Positions 27,657 to 36,312 of a stretch of DNA of 64,000 nucleotides are shown here, in pieces. How positions within the stretch are numbered: the stretch's first letter is position 1; each line of letters opens with the position of its first letter. Source of the DNA: Romboutsia_E sp900604535. Its GTDB lineage: Bacteria > Bacillota > Clostridia > Peptostreptococcales > Peptostreptococcaceae. Both the position numbers and the translations under genes were made by a program. Location of the stretch: positions 248,001 through 312,000 of the forward strand of contig NZ_UWOT01000002.1 of the NCBI RefSeq assembly GCF_900604535.1, in the 5' to 3' direction. The notes under the pieces were generated by a model. That model ran no database searches. It was not told where the DNA came from and saw only the letters and a list, made by a program, of their open reading frames with translations.

Positions 27657-28562
27657 ATGAGAAATTCTAATATAAAAAGCGACAAAGATATAGCAATGAG
27701 AGTCTCGACTAACAGTATTATATTCAATGCCATCTTATCAGGATTTAAATTATTTGCAGGTATTATATCAAATTCTAGTGCTATGGTATCAGATGCAGTA
27801 CATTCTGCTTCAGATGTTTTTAGCACAATTATTGTTATGATTGGAGTTAATATTTCTAGTAAGGAAGCTGATGAAGAACATCAATATGGTCATGATAGGT
27901 TTGAATGTGTAGCAGGTATGATACTTGCTTGCATACTTTTTGCTACAGGGATAGGTATAGGTATAGTTGGTATAAAAAAAATATTTGGACCTACCAGTGA
28001 AAATTTACAAATACCAGGATTTTTGGCATTACTAGCAGCTATAATATCAATTATTGTAAAGGAAGGAATGTATTGGTATACACGCTTTTATGCAAAGAAG
28101 ATAAATTCTAGTGCTCTTATGGCAGATGCATGGCATCATAGGTCAGATGCAATGTCTTCCGTAGGTAGCTTTATTGGTATATTTGGAGCGAGAATTGGAT
28201 TTCCTATGCTTGATCCTATTGCAAGTTTAGTTATATGTTTATTTATAATAAAAGCATCTTATGATATTTTTAAAGATAGTATGGATAAGATGATAGATAA
28301 ATCATGTGATACTGATATTATAAATAAAATGAAAGATGTAGTTAAAAGTCAAGATGGGGTTTGTGATATAGATGATATGAAAACTAGAATGTTTGGTTCT
28401 AAGATTTATTTAGATGTAGAGATTTCTGTTAATGGAAGTATATCCTTAGAAGAGGCTCATAAAATAGCACAAGCTGTTCATGATAAGATTGAAGGAGAAT
28501 TTCCTCTAGTAAAACATTGTATGGTGCATGTAAATCCAGCTGGATTTAAAAATATGGATTAA
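27657..28562 (+). CDS. Cation diffusion facilitator (CDF) metal exporter
   Basis: A 301-residue inner-membrane divalent-metal/proton antiporter that exports Zn, Mn, Fe, Co or Cd. The metal-site motifs are seen: SDAVHSASDVF on helix 2 and MADAWHHRSDAM on helix 5, giving a DxxxD/HxxxD tetrad. Six membrane helices are followed by the cytoplasmic CTD (about 210-295) with the MVHVNP ending. The HHRSD variant is frequent in Mn/Fe-type CDFs, but metal choice is uncertain. GGGGG precedes the ATG. Confidence 0.92.
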   Translation: MRNSNIKSDKDIAMRVSTNSIIFNAILSGFKLFAGIISNSSAMVSDAVHSASDVFSTIIVMIGVNISSKEADEEHQYGHDRFECVAGMILACILFATGIGIGIVGIKKIFGPTSENLQIPGFLALLAAIISIIVKEGMYWYTRFYAKKINSSALMADAWHHRSDAMSSVGSFIGIFGARIGFPMLDPIASLVICLFIIKASYDIFKDSMDKMIDKSCDTDIINKMKDVVKSQDGVCDIDDMKTRMFGSKIYLDVEISVNGSISLEEAHKIAQAVHDKIEGEFPLVKHCMVHVNPAGFKNMD

Positions 28563-28563
28563 T

Positions 28564-28599
28564 AATGAAGGGCTATCTTATTTAAGGTAGTCCTTCATT
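28564..28599. terminator. Bidirectional terminator between the CDF gene and deoR1
   Basis: A 12-15 bp stem with G-U pairs lies between convergent genes and overlaps the last codons of the DeoR gene. Confidence 0.7.
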
Positions 28600-29356
28600 T
28601 AGCTATTATAACCTTAACTTCAGAGTTACGATATTTTTCAATTATAGAAATATCAGTATTGCTATCAGTAATTATTAGGTCTATATCACAAGAATTGCCA
28701 AAAGATGCAGTAGATATATTTTCAAATTTAGTATAGTCTAATAGAGCAATACACTTTTTAGAACGTTTTAACATTTGTTTTTTTAATTCAACTTCATAAA
28801 GATTAAAATCAGTTAACCCCTCATCTAAAGTAAAACCATGAGATGATACAAAAGATATATCAGCATTTATTTTATCTAATAAATCACATCCAAGTAAACC
28901 TTCAGTACAAGCTGAATTTTTTGTAACAATTCCACCTATAAAAATAACTGTAATATTGGGTAAATCTTTTAAAGCCATCATTGTATAAATTCCATTTGTA
29001 ATTACCGTTAATCTTTTAAATTTTACTAACTTTTTAGCTAAAGCTAATGCAGTTGAGCTTGCATCAAGAATAATACATTGGTCATCTTGTATTAATTTTA
29101 AAGCTTCATTAGCAATAATTTCTTTTTCGAAATTATTTTGTTTATTTCTTTTATCAATATCTATTGTATAGTGTTTTTCTAATATTGCAGCTCCACCATG
29201 GAATTTTTTTAATAATTTTTCTTTTTCTAAAAAATTCAAATCATTTCTTATAGTACCTGCAGATACATTTAATTCTTTACAAAAGTCATTAGTAGTCATT
29301 CTAATATTTTTATTCAATAAGTTAATTATTTGAATATGACGTTGTAGCATTAGCAT
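28595..29356 (-). CDS. DeoR-family transcriptional repressor (copy 1)
   Basis: A 253-residue sugar-phosphate-sensing regulator. The N-terminal winged HTH (about residues 5-58, MTTNDFCKELNVSAGTIRND) is followed by the DeoR-C sensor domain (DASSTALALAKKL, NGIYTMMAL, GGIVTKN). It lies divergent to the pdxA2 operon and very probably controls it. It is a close paralog of the 38370-39131 regulator, with long identical stretches such as YEVELKKQMLKRSKK. It is the one intact gene in the window that clearly ends in TGA. The start is the first of two in-frame ATGs after AAGGAG. Confidence 0.9.
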   Translation of the reverse strand: MLMLQRHIQIINLLNKNIRMTTNDFCKELNVSAGTIRNDLNFLEKEKLLKKFHGGAAILEKHYTIDIDKRNKQNNFEKEIIANEALKLIQDDQCIILDASSTALALAKKLVKFKRLTVITNGIYTMMALKDLPNITVIFIGGIVTKNSACTEGLLGCDLLDKINADISFVSSHGFTLDEGLTDFNLYEVELKKQMLKRSKKCIALLDYTKFENISTASFGNSCDIDLIITDSNTDISIIEKYRNSEVKVIIAK

Positions 29357-29485
29357 AATTTCACTCCTTATAGTTATTTATATATGATAAATATGGTTAT
29401 TTTTATATCAATTATTAATTAAAATGTATCACATAAAAGGTTGAAAAACAATCAAATAACAAAAAATAAAAAATAAATAACAATG

Positions 29486-29547
29486 AAATAAAAATAAAAC
29501 GAAAATAAAAAATAAAAAACGCAAGAAAACACTTGCTAATTTATAAT
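29486..29547 (+). promoter_or_regulatory. Promoter/operator region of the pdxA2 operon
   Basis: An A-rich 20-base block at 29486-29505 matches one at 39225-39244 upstream of the second operon with a single mismatch. It contains AAACGAAAA, which resembles DeoR-family operators. An inverted repeat GCAAG-N6-CTTGC (29521-29536) lies directly before a TATAAT at 29542-29547. Confidence 0.5.
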
Positions 29548-29614
29548 AAAGATATTAGTATATAAATATAAAAACAAGTAAATGAAAATAACATTGCAGG
29601 GGGAGTATAGAATA

Positions 29615-30667
29615 ATGGAATTAAATAATCAATTTAGACCAATAACAGCTATAACAATGGGAGATCCAGCAGGTATTGGACCAGAGATAGTTGTTAAAAC
29701 TATGCTAGACAAGGATTTATATAATGAATGTAAACCTTTTATTATAGGGAGTATTAAAATTTTAGAAAGAGCAATGAAAGTATTAGGTGTTACTTTAAAT
29801 ATTAATAAAATAACGTCTCCATCAGAAGCAAAATATGAATACGGAACAATGGATGTATTAGAAACAGGAGATTATGATTGTGACTCAATTGAATATGGGA
29901 AAATACAAAAACTAGCAGGTCAAATGAGTATTGATTACATAATGAAGTCTATAGAATTAGGAAAAAAAGGAGAAGTTCATGCAGTATCAACTGCTCCAAT
30001 ACACAAATCAGCAATAAAATTAGTAGGAGTAAAGCAAGCAGGTCATACAGAGATATATCAAGATGAAACAAATTCTCCATACGCTCTTACAATGTTTTCA
30101 GTTCATAAATTAAGAGTATTCTTTGTTAGCCGTCATATGTCATTAAAAGATGCATGTGATTTTGCTTCAAAAGAAGAAGTTCTAAATAATATCAAAAATA
30201 TATATAAAGAATTAAAAAAATTAAATATGAAAAATCCGTTAATAGCAGTTGCAGCATTAAATCCACATGGTGGAGACAATGGACTATTTGGTAGAGAAGA
30301 AATAGAACAGTTAATACCAGCTTGTGAAGCTGCTAAGGAATTAGGTATAAATGTTACAGGGCCAGTTCCAGCAGACTCGGTATTCAACTTAGGTAAACAA
30401 GGAAGATATGATGCAATCCTTTCTTTATATCACGACCAAGGACATATTGCTTGTAAAATTTTAGATTTTGAAAAATCTATAACATTAACATTTGGATTAC
30501 CATTTATAAGAAGTTCAGTAGACCATGGAACTGCATTTGATATAGCAGGAAAAGGTATTGCTGGTGCTGTTAGTATGATTGAATCAACTAAAGTGGTTTC
30601 TCAATATGCAAAGATGATGTATGGAAATAGTGAAAAGAAGGGAGAGGAAGTAACTTGCCAATTATAG
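29615..30667 (+). CDS. pdxA2: PdxA2-type 4-phospho-threonate/erythronate dehydrogenase
   Basis: A PdxA-family NAD-dependent oxidative decarboxylase. PdxA2 enzymes paired with DUF1537 kinases convert 4-phospho-D-threonate or 4-phospho-D-erythronate to DHAP, releasing CO2. The 350 residues have the PdxA set GDPAGIGPEI, HKSAIKLVGVKQAGHTE (metal-binding His), ALNPHGGDNGLFG, HDQGHIACK and SVDHGTAFDIAG. I choose the ATG at 29615, after GCAGGGGGAG, over the ATG at 29582. First gene of operon 1; it overlaps the kinase gene by 13 bases, which makes the acid-sugar role far likelier than vitamin B6 synthesis. Confidence 0.9.
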   Translation: MELNNQFRPITAITMGDPAGIGPEIVVKTMLDKDLYNECKPFIIGSIKILERAMKVLGVTLNINKITSPSEAKYEYGTMDVLETGDYDCDSIEYGKIQKLAGQMSIDYIMKSIELGKKGEVHAVSTAPIHKSAIKLVGVKQAGHTEIYQDETNSPYALTMFSVHKLRVFFVSRHMSLKDACDFASKEEVLNNIKNIYKELKKLNMKNPLIAVAALNPHGGDNGLFGREEIEQLIPACEAAKELGINVTGPVPADSVFNLGKQGRYDAILSLYHDQGHIACKILDFEKSITLTFGLPFIRSSVDHGTAFDIAGKGIAGAVSMIESTKVVSQYAKMMYGNSEKKGEEVTCQL

Positions 30668-32064
30668 GGGCTGTAGCAGACGATTTAACTGGAGCTACTA
30701 CAGTAGGTGTATTACTTTCCAAGTCAGGAGCAAAAACAGCAGCATTTTTTAATGAAGTTGCTGCACAGGAATGTGAGAATGTGAATGAATACACAGGGAT
30801 AATTGTAAGTAGTAACAGTAGACCATTACCATCAGATGAAGCTTATGAAAAAGTTACTAAGGCAACAAAAGCTTTAAAGAAAATGGGAATAAAGCAATTT
30901 TCAAAAAGAATAGATACAACTCTTCGTGGAGGAATAGGTGTAGAAATAGATGCAATGTTAGATGAAATAGGAGATGACTATGTAGCAATAGTAGTACCTT
31001 CTATGCCAAAATCTAATAGGGTATTAGTAGGTGGATTTTCTGTTATAAATGGAGTTGCTTTAACAAAGACTCCAGCAGCAAATGATGTTAGAACTCCTGT
31101 AAAGGAAAATTATATACCAAGACTTTTACAAGATCAAAGTAAGAGAAAAGTTGGATTTGTTGGATTAGATTATGTTTTAGGTGGAAAAGAAAGTGTAAAA
31201 TTATCACTTATATACTCAAAGGATGAGGGCAATAGAATAATAGTTGTAGATGCTATAGATGATGAAGATGTAGATACAATAGCAAGTGCAGTAGTTGAAT
31301 TGGGGTGGAATGTACTTGCAGTTGACCCTGGACCATTTACAGAAAGATTAGCTTATCATAATGGATATATGTCAAATAAAGTTTGGGAAAACGTTAATAT
31401 AAAAGAGGATTACACAGAAGAAAAAACTGTATTAATAGCAGCTGGTAGTGCTACTCCAGTAACTAAAAAACAAATGGAAGTTTTATGTAGTGATGAAAGG
31501 AATGTAAGAATACATGTTAATCCAAGAGCCTTAATAAATGGAGGAGTAGAAGCTGAGTTAGAAGTTAAAAAGGCTATTGATAAAGTTGTAGAACTTGTAA
31601 GTAAAAAAAATCAACCAAGGTCAATATTATTAGAGACAGCTCTTAGTGGAAAATTACTAAATCTGGATAAAGAAGATGAGAAACATGGATATGAGTATGG
31701 TTCTTGTGCAGAAAGAATAAACTCTTCATTAGGATATATAATATGGTCATCTTTAGATAAATTAGGAAGAGATAAGTTTGCAGGATTATATATGACTGGC
31801 GGGGATACAATGGTAAGTGTATGTCGTCAATTAGGTGTTGAATGTATAGAGCTTATAGACTATGTAATACCACAAGCTGATGTTGGAAAGTTAGTAGGGT
31901 CAAAATATAATAAAATGCCTGTTATAGGTAAAGGTGGATTAACAGGAAGTGAAAATACTGCGGTTGATATAGTCAATCGATTATTCAAAGAATCTAAAAA
32001 AGAAAGTAAGGTGTATAAAGATGAGAAGGAAGATAGTTGCTTCAAGTTGGAAAATGCACATTAA
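30655..32064 (+). CDS. Four-carbon acid sugar kinase (DUF1537 family; DtnK/DenK-like)
   Basis: DUF1537 kinases phosphorylate D-threonate, D-erythronate, 3-oxo-tetronates or related acids with ATP. The 469 residues show the N-terminal sugar-binding block GAVADDLTGATTVGVLLSK, the SKRIDTTLRGGIGVE motif, and the C-terminal nucleotide block GLYMTGGDTM with GKGGLTGSENT. It starts at a TTG overlapping the pdxA2 end, with GGGAGAGGA upstream. PdxA2 plus this kinase is the established signature of D-threonate or erythronate breakdown to DHAP. Which acid is used cannot be told from sequence. Its end overlaps the TIM gene by 44 bases. Confidence 0.88.
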   Translation: MPIIGAVADDLTGATTVGVLLSKSGAKTAAFFNEVAAQECENVNEYTGIIVSSNSRPLPSDEAYEKVTKATKALKKMGIKQFSKRIDTTLRGGIGVEIDAMLDEIGDDYVAIVVPSMPKSNRVLVGGFSVINGVALTKTPAANDVRTPVKENYIPRLLQDQSKRKVGFVGLDYVLGGKESVKLSLIYSKDEGNRIIVVDAIDDEDVDTIASAVVELGWNVLAVDPGPFTERLAYHNGYMSNKVWENVNIKEDYTEEKTVLIAAGSATPVTKKQMEVLCSDERNVRIHVNPRALINGGVEAELEVKKAIDKVVELVSKKNQPRSILLETALSGKLLNLDKEDEKHGYEYGSCAERINSSLGYIIWSSLDKLGRDKFAGLYMTGGDTMVSVCRQLGVECIELIDYVIPQADVGKLVGSKYNKMPVIGKGGLTGSENTAVDIVNRLFKESKKESKVYKDEKEDSCFKLENAH

Positions 32065-32800
32065 TTCTATAGTTGATGGAAAAAACTTAGCTAAAGATAT
32101 ATGTGATAAAGTAGGAAAAGTTGAAGATGTAGATATATTTATATTACCGACATTTCCTATGATACATACAGTAAGCGAAGAATTTAAAGGAAGTAATATA
32201 AAATATGGAGCTCAAAATGTTTGTTTTGCAGAAAAAGGTGCATATACAGGAGAAGTCCCAGCGAATGTATTAAAAGAAATTGGCTGTACTTATGTTGAAT
32301 TAGGTCATGCAGAACGTAAAGCTATGTTTTCTGAAAGCGATATCTTAGTAAATAGAAAAGTTAAGATTTGTGAAAAGTATGATTTAATACCTGTAGTTTG
32401 TATAGGAGAAACTAAAGAAGATTTAGATAACAATATTGGAAAACAAACTTTAAAAACACAAGTTGAATGGGCTTTAGAAGGTTTAAGTGATGATTTTAGA
32501 AAAAAGGTAATCCTAGCTTATGAGCCAGTTTGGGCTATAGGTCAGCCTAAGGCTGCACGTCCTGAATATGTAAATGAAACTCACAAATATATTCGTAAAA
32601 TTATTGAACAAGAGTATGGAAAAGAAGTAGCAAATTCAATAAGAGTTATATATGGAGGTTCTGTAAGTCCAGAAACTGCACCAGATTTAGTAAAATATGA
32701 AGATATTGATGGATTATTTATAGGTAGATTTGGGTTAAAGGGAGAGAACTTTAAAGCTATGGTAGATAGTGCTTTAAATGTAGTTAAAAAAGCTTTATAA
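32021..32800 (+). CDS. Triosephosphate isomerase-like enzyme (possibly L-erythrulose-1-phosphate isomerase)
   Basis: A 259-residue TIM barrel. Catalytic Lys in SSWKMH, His in ELGHAERK, Glu in AYEPVWAIG, and the phosphate loop GGSVSPE are present. The usual Asn before the Lys (NWK) is replaced by Ser (SWK), as I recall for EryH/LerI-type isomerases that interconvert tetrulose phosphates. Followed by an RpiB-family gene, exactly the pair used in erythritol and L-erythrulose catabolism. It could also be a true second TpiA serving DHAP made by PdxA2. It overlaps the upstream kinase gene, so translation is coupled. Confidence 0.85.
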   Translation: MRRKIVASSWKMHINSIVDGKNLAKDICDKVGKVEDVDIFILPTFPMIHTVSEEFKGSNIKYGAQNVCFAEKGAYTGEVPANVLKEIGCTYVELGHAERKAMFSESDILVNRKVKICEKYDLIPVVCIGETKEDLDNNIGKQTLKTQVEWALEGLSDDFRKKVILAYEPVWAIGQPKAARPEYVNETHKYIRKIIEQEYGKEVANSIRVIYGGSVSPETAPDLVKYEDIDGLFIGRFGLKGENFKAMVDSALNVVKKAL

Positions 32801-32827
32801 AGTTTAAATTAAAAGGGGGAAATAAAG

Positions 32828-33292
32828 ATGAAATTAGCTATAGGATGCGATGAAGCAGCATTTGATTTAAAAGAAAGTGTAAAAGAATTATTAATAGGAA
32901 AAGGGATTGAAGTTGAAGATTTTGGAACATATACATCTGATGAAAAAGTATTATATCCAGATGTAGCTATAAAGGTTGCAGAATCTATACAAAAAGGAAA
33001 TAACGAAAGAGGTATACTTGTTTGTGGAACGGGAATAGGTATGGCAATAACTGCAAATAAAGTACAAGGGATAAGAGCTGCAGTATGTCACGATCCATAT
33101 TCAACAGAACGTGCTAGAAAAAGTAATAATGCACAAATAATGTGTATGGGAGCTAGAGTTGTAGCTCCAGAGCTTGCAAAATACCTAGTTGAAATATGGT
33201 TAACTTGTGAATTTGCAGGTGGAGGTTCTCAAGATAAAGTAGATAGAATTTGTGAATATGAAAAGAATACAAAAACTGCAATGAATATATAA
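32828..33292 (+). CDS. rpiB: RpiB/LacAB-family sugar-phosphate isomerase
   Basis: A 154-residue isomerase that interconverts aldose and ketose phosphates. Classic RpiB acts on ribose-5-P; DerI/EryI relatives act on D-erythrulose-4-P to erythrose-4-P. The active-site Cys loop VCGTGIGMAI near residue 67 and HDPYSTERARKSNNAQ are present. The N-terminal site reads GCDEAAFDLK where RpiB usually has GSDHGGFELK, which points to a specialised subgroup. It is 27 bases after the TIM-like gene. A 15-bp palindrome follows it. Confidence 0.88.
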   Translation: MKLAIGCDEAAFDLKESVKELLIGKGIEVEDFGTYTSDEKVLYPDVAIKVAESIQKGNNERGILVCGTGIGMAITANKVQGIRAAVCHDPYSTERARKSNNAQIMCMGARVVAPELAKYLVEIWLTCEFAGGGSQDKVDRICEYEKNTKTAMNI

Positions 33293-33301
33293 ATAAAGTC
33301 A

Positions 33302-33334
33302 TATATAGGTCAATGTAAAACATTGACCTATATA
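33302..33334. repeat. Perfect 15-bp inverted repeat between rpiB and kdgT
   Basis: Arms 33302-33316 and 33320-33334 pair perfectly around a three-base loop. No T run follows, so it looks like an mRNA processing or stabilising hairpin within the operon, or a Rho-independent stop lacking its tail. Confidence 0.7.
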
Positions 33335-33405
33335 ATAAGTTAACTTAAAAAATGTATATGAAATAATAGTTATATAATAAATAAAAATAAGGAGATTGAT
33401 TATAC

Positions 33406-34389
33406 ATGAAAATTATATCGAAGATGCAAAAGATTCCTGGTGGGCTTGTAATTATTCCTTTATTAATCGCAGTTTTTATAAATACTGTATTTCCTCAGTT
33501 TTTTGAAATAGGTGGATTTACAACTGGTTTATTTAAAAATGGCCAACCAGCAATGATGGGATTATTCTTAATTATATGTGGTTCTGCTATAAACATAAAG
33601 CAAGTTGGATTACCTCTTTATAAAGGGACAGTATTAACAGGAATGAAGTTTATAGTAGGTGTTTTAATGGGATTAACAGTAGCTAAAATATGCGGTGACA
33701 ATGGAATACTAGGAATTACTCCTATGGTTATGATAGCTGCAATAACTAATTCAAATAGTTCTTTATATATTTCTTTATCATCTCAGTTTGGAAATGCCAC
33801 AGATACAGGAGCAGTATCAGTACTTTCATTAAATGATGGTCCATTCTTTACATTAGTTGCATTAGGAGCAACAGGTCTTGCAACTATTCCAATAAATTCA
33901 TTAATAGCAACAATAATACCTATATTAATAGGTTTTATATGGGGAAATTTAGATAGTGATTTTAAAGATATGTGTAAAAAAGCTCAACCTATAGTTACTT
34001 TTTTTATGACTATAGCAATAGGTTCTAATACCAATCTTGCAACAATAGCAACAGCAGGAGCATCTGGAATACTACTTGGATTAATATCAACTGTAACAGG
34101 ATTTTTATTTTATTTCTTATATAACTTATGTCTTAAAAAAGAAGAAAGAAGTGCAATGGGTGCAGTAATTGGTACAACTGCTCTAAATTCATCAATGACG
34201 CCAGCAGCAGTAGCAGAGGCAGATCCATCAATGGCACCATATACAGAAATGGCAACTGCTCAATGTGCAACTGCATCAATAGTTACATTATTCTTATGCC
34301 CATTCATAGTTGCGTTTTTAGATAAAAGATTAAAGAAGAAAATGGCTAAAGAAGGCATAATATCAGACACTGAGTTGGAAGGAGTATAA
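33406..34389 (+). CDS. kdgT: 2-keto-3-deoxygluconate permease family (KdgT) sugar-acid transporter
   Basis: A 327-residue inner-membrane symporter with about ten hydrophobic helices. KdgT blocks seen are IPGGLVIIPLLIAVFINT, GLFLIICGSAINIK, AAITNSNSSLYISLSSQFG, SVLSLNDGPFFTLVALG and TALNSSMTPAAVAEADPS. The family imports 2-keto-3-deoxygluconate and, in acid-sugar clusters, probably other sugar acids. There is no KDG kinase or aldolase here, and it sits in an operon with PdxA2 and a DUF1537 kinase. Threonate or erythronate uptake is therefore the more likely role (inference). AAGGAG precedes the ATG. Confidence 0.9.
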   Translation: MKIISKMQKIPGGLVIIPLLIAVFINTVFPQFFEIGGFTTGLFKNGQPAMMGLFLIICGSAINIKQVGLPLYKGTVLTGMKFIVGVLMGLTVAKICGDNGILGITPMVMIAAITNSNSSLYISLSSQFGNATDTGAVSVLSLNDGPFFTLVALGATGLATIPINSLIATIIPILIGFIWGNLDSDFKDMCKKAQPIVTFFMTIAIGSNTNLATIATAGASGILLGLISTVTGFLFYFLYNLCLKKEERSAMGAVIGTTALNSSMTPAAVAEADPSMAPYTEMATAQCATASIVTLFLCPFIVAFLDKRLKKKMAKEGIISDTELEGV

Positions 34390-34392
34390 GAT

Positions 34393-35616
34393 ATGAAAAA
34401 TATTTTAGTTGCTCAATCAGGAGGCCCTACATCTGCAATAAATGCTACAGTAGCTGGAATAGTTGAGATGGCTAAGATTTCTGGAAATATAAATAAAATA
34501 TATGGAGCCAAGAATGGTATTCAAGGAGTTATAGAAGAAAGTTTTATAGAACTAAATGAAATATTAAAAGATACTAGTGATGTGGATTTACTTTATAAAA
34601 CTCCAGCAGCAGCTCTTGGATCTTGTAGATTAAAACTTAATGATATAGATAAATGTGAAAATCAATACGAACAAATAATAAAAGTGTTAAGAAAATACTC
34701 TATAGCCTACTTTATATACATAGGTGGGAATGACTCAATGGATACAGTAGAAAAATTAAGTAGATACTGTAGAGTAAAAAATATAGATGATATAAATATA
34801 ATTGGGGCACCAAAAACGATAGATAATGACCTAGTTGAAACTGATCATTGTCCAGGATTTGGATCAGCAGCTAAGTATATAGCAACAACTTTTTCTGAAT
34901 TAGAAAGAGATTGTTCTGTTTATAATACACAATCAGTTACTATAGTAGAGGTAATGGGAAGAAATGCAGGATGGCTAACTGCTTCATCTGCATTATCAAG
35001 ATTAAATGGCGGAATTGGACCAAATCTTATATATTTATGTGAAAATGATTTTGATATAAATAAGTTTACTAATGATGTAAAGGAAAAGTTAAAAGATAAT
35101 AACTCAGTTATAGTAGCAATAAGTGAAGGTATAAAAAATTCAAATGGTCAATATATATCTGATGAAGTACAATCTGGTGTTAAAGATGTATTTGGTCATA
35201 ATTATATAGCTGGTGCAGGAAGAGTTCTTGAGGAAATAGTAAGAAATGAAATAGGCTGCAAAGTAAGGTCTATAGAATTAAATTTAATGCAAAGATGTGC
35301 AGGACATATAGGAAGTAAAACTGATTTAGATGAGTCTAAAGCTCTAGGCATGAAGGAATTTCAATGTGCTAATGAAGGAAATTCAGGAGTAATGGTAGGC
35401 ATTAAAAGGATAAGTTCTAATCCATATAAAATCGAATTTGTTACTACTGATATTAAGAATGTTGCAAATCTAGAAAAGAAAGTTCCCTTAAGCTGGATAA
35501 ATTCAAATGGAAATGATGTTAAAAAAGAAATGATAGATTATTTAAAACCTTTAATACAAGGTGAAGTAAGTATAAATTATAAAAATGGTATACCTGAATA
35601 TATGAACTTATACTAA
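34393..35616 (+). CDS. pfp: 6-phosphofructokinase, probably pyrophosphate-dependent
   Basis: A 407-residue PFK-family enzyme. The N-terminal AQSGGPTSAINATVAG and PKTIDNDL are intact. The key site reads GGNDSM with Asp in the second position (ATP enzymes have GGDGS), and Lys in PKTIDND replaces the Gly of PGTIDND; both features mark PPi-type PFKs. Such enzymes can also phosphorylate sedoheptulose-7-P, letting clostridia run pentose metabolism without transaldolase. Neighbours are the FSA/TalC and transketolase genes, fitting that role. It starts three bases after kdgT, so it is translationally coupled. Confidence 0.88.
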   Translation: MKNILVAQSGGPTSAINATVAGIVEMAKISGNINKIYGAKNGIQGVIEESFIELNEILKDTSDVDLLYKTPAAALGSCRLKLNDIDKCENQYEQIIKVLRKYSIAYFIYIGGNDSMDTVEKLSRYCRVKNIDDINIIGAPKTIDNDLVETDHCPGFGSAAKYIATTFSELERDCSVYNTQSVTIVEVMGRNAGWLTASSALSRLNGGIGPNLIYLCENDFDINKFTNDVKEKLKDNNSVIVAISEGIKNSNGQYISDEVQSGVKDVFGHNYIAGAGRVLEEIVRNEIGCKVRSIELNLMQRCAGHIGSKTDLDESKALGMKEFQCANEGNSGVMVGIKRISSNPYKIEFVTTDIKNVANLEKKVPLSWINSNGNDVKKEMIDYLKPLIQGEVSINYKNGIPEYMNLY

Positions 35617-35638
35617 GGTGTAAAAGGAGGAGATTAAT

Positions 35639-36286
35639 ATGAAGTTTTTCTTAGATACAGCTAATGTTGATGATATAAAAAAGGTAAATGATATGGGAGT
35701 AATTTGTGGAGTTACTACAAATCCATCTCTTGTGGCTAAAGAAGGAAGAGATTTTAATGAAGTTATAAAAGAAATAACTGAAATAGTTGATGGAGCTATA
35801 AGTGGAGAAGTTATAAGTGAAGATGTTGAAAATATGATAAAAGAAGGACGAGAAATAGCTAAAATACATCCTAATATGGTTGTAAAAATACCTATGACAG
35901 AAGAAGGTCTTAAAGCAACTAATATTCTTTCTAAAGAAGGTATAAAAACAAATGTAACATTAATATTCTCAGCACCACAAGCCTTGCTTGCTGCAAGAGC
36001 TGGTGCAACGTATGTAAGTCCTTTCTTAGGAAGAATCGATGATATATCAATGAATGGTATGGATTTAATAAAAAGTATATCTAAAATATTTAAAGTGCAT
36101 GATATACAAACAGAAATTATAGCAGCAAGTGTAAGAACTCCTATACACGTTATAGAAGCAGCACAAGCAGGAGCTGACATAGCAACAGTTCCAGCTAAAT
36201 TAATGTATCAAATGTTAAAACATCCTTTAACAGATCAAGGTTTAGAAAAGTTTAAAAAAGATTGGGAAGATGCTTTTAATAAATAA
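35639..36286 (+). CDS. fsa: Fructose-6-phosphate aldolase / transaldolase (FSA/TalC family)
   Basis: A 215-residue, single-domain transaldolase-like barrel. MKFFLDTANVDDIKKVNDMG and GVTTNPSLVAKEGRDF open it, VVKIPMTEEGL near residue 81 carries the Schiff-base Lys, and SPFLGRIDD follows. Length is that of FSA and of small bacterial transaldolases; the two activities cannot be separated by eye. In this operon it would join or split C3 units with erythrose-4-P or DHA/glyceraldehyde-3-P. AAGGAGGAG precedes the ATG. It is directly upstream of the transketolase. Confidence 0.9.
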   Translation: MKFFLDTANVDDIKKVNDMGVICGVTTNPSLVAKEGRDFNEVIKEITEIVDGAISGEVISEDVENMIKEGREIAKIHPNMVVKIPMTEEGLKATNILSKEGIKTNVTLIFSAPQALLAARAGATYVSPFLGRIDDISMNGMDLIKSISKIFKVHDIQTEIIAASVRTPIHVIEAAQAGADIATVPAKLMYQMLKHPLTDQGLEKFKKDWEDAFNK

Positions 36287-36312
36287 AGTATTAACTATTA
36301 GGGGGAATAAAG

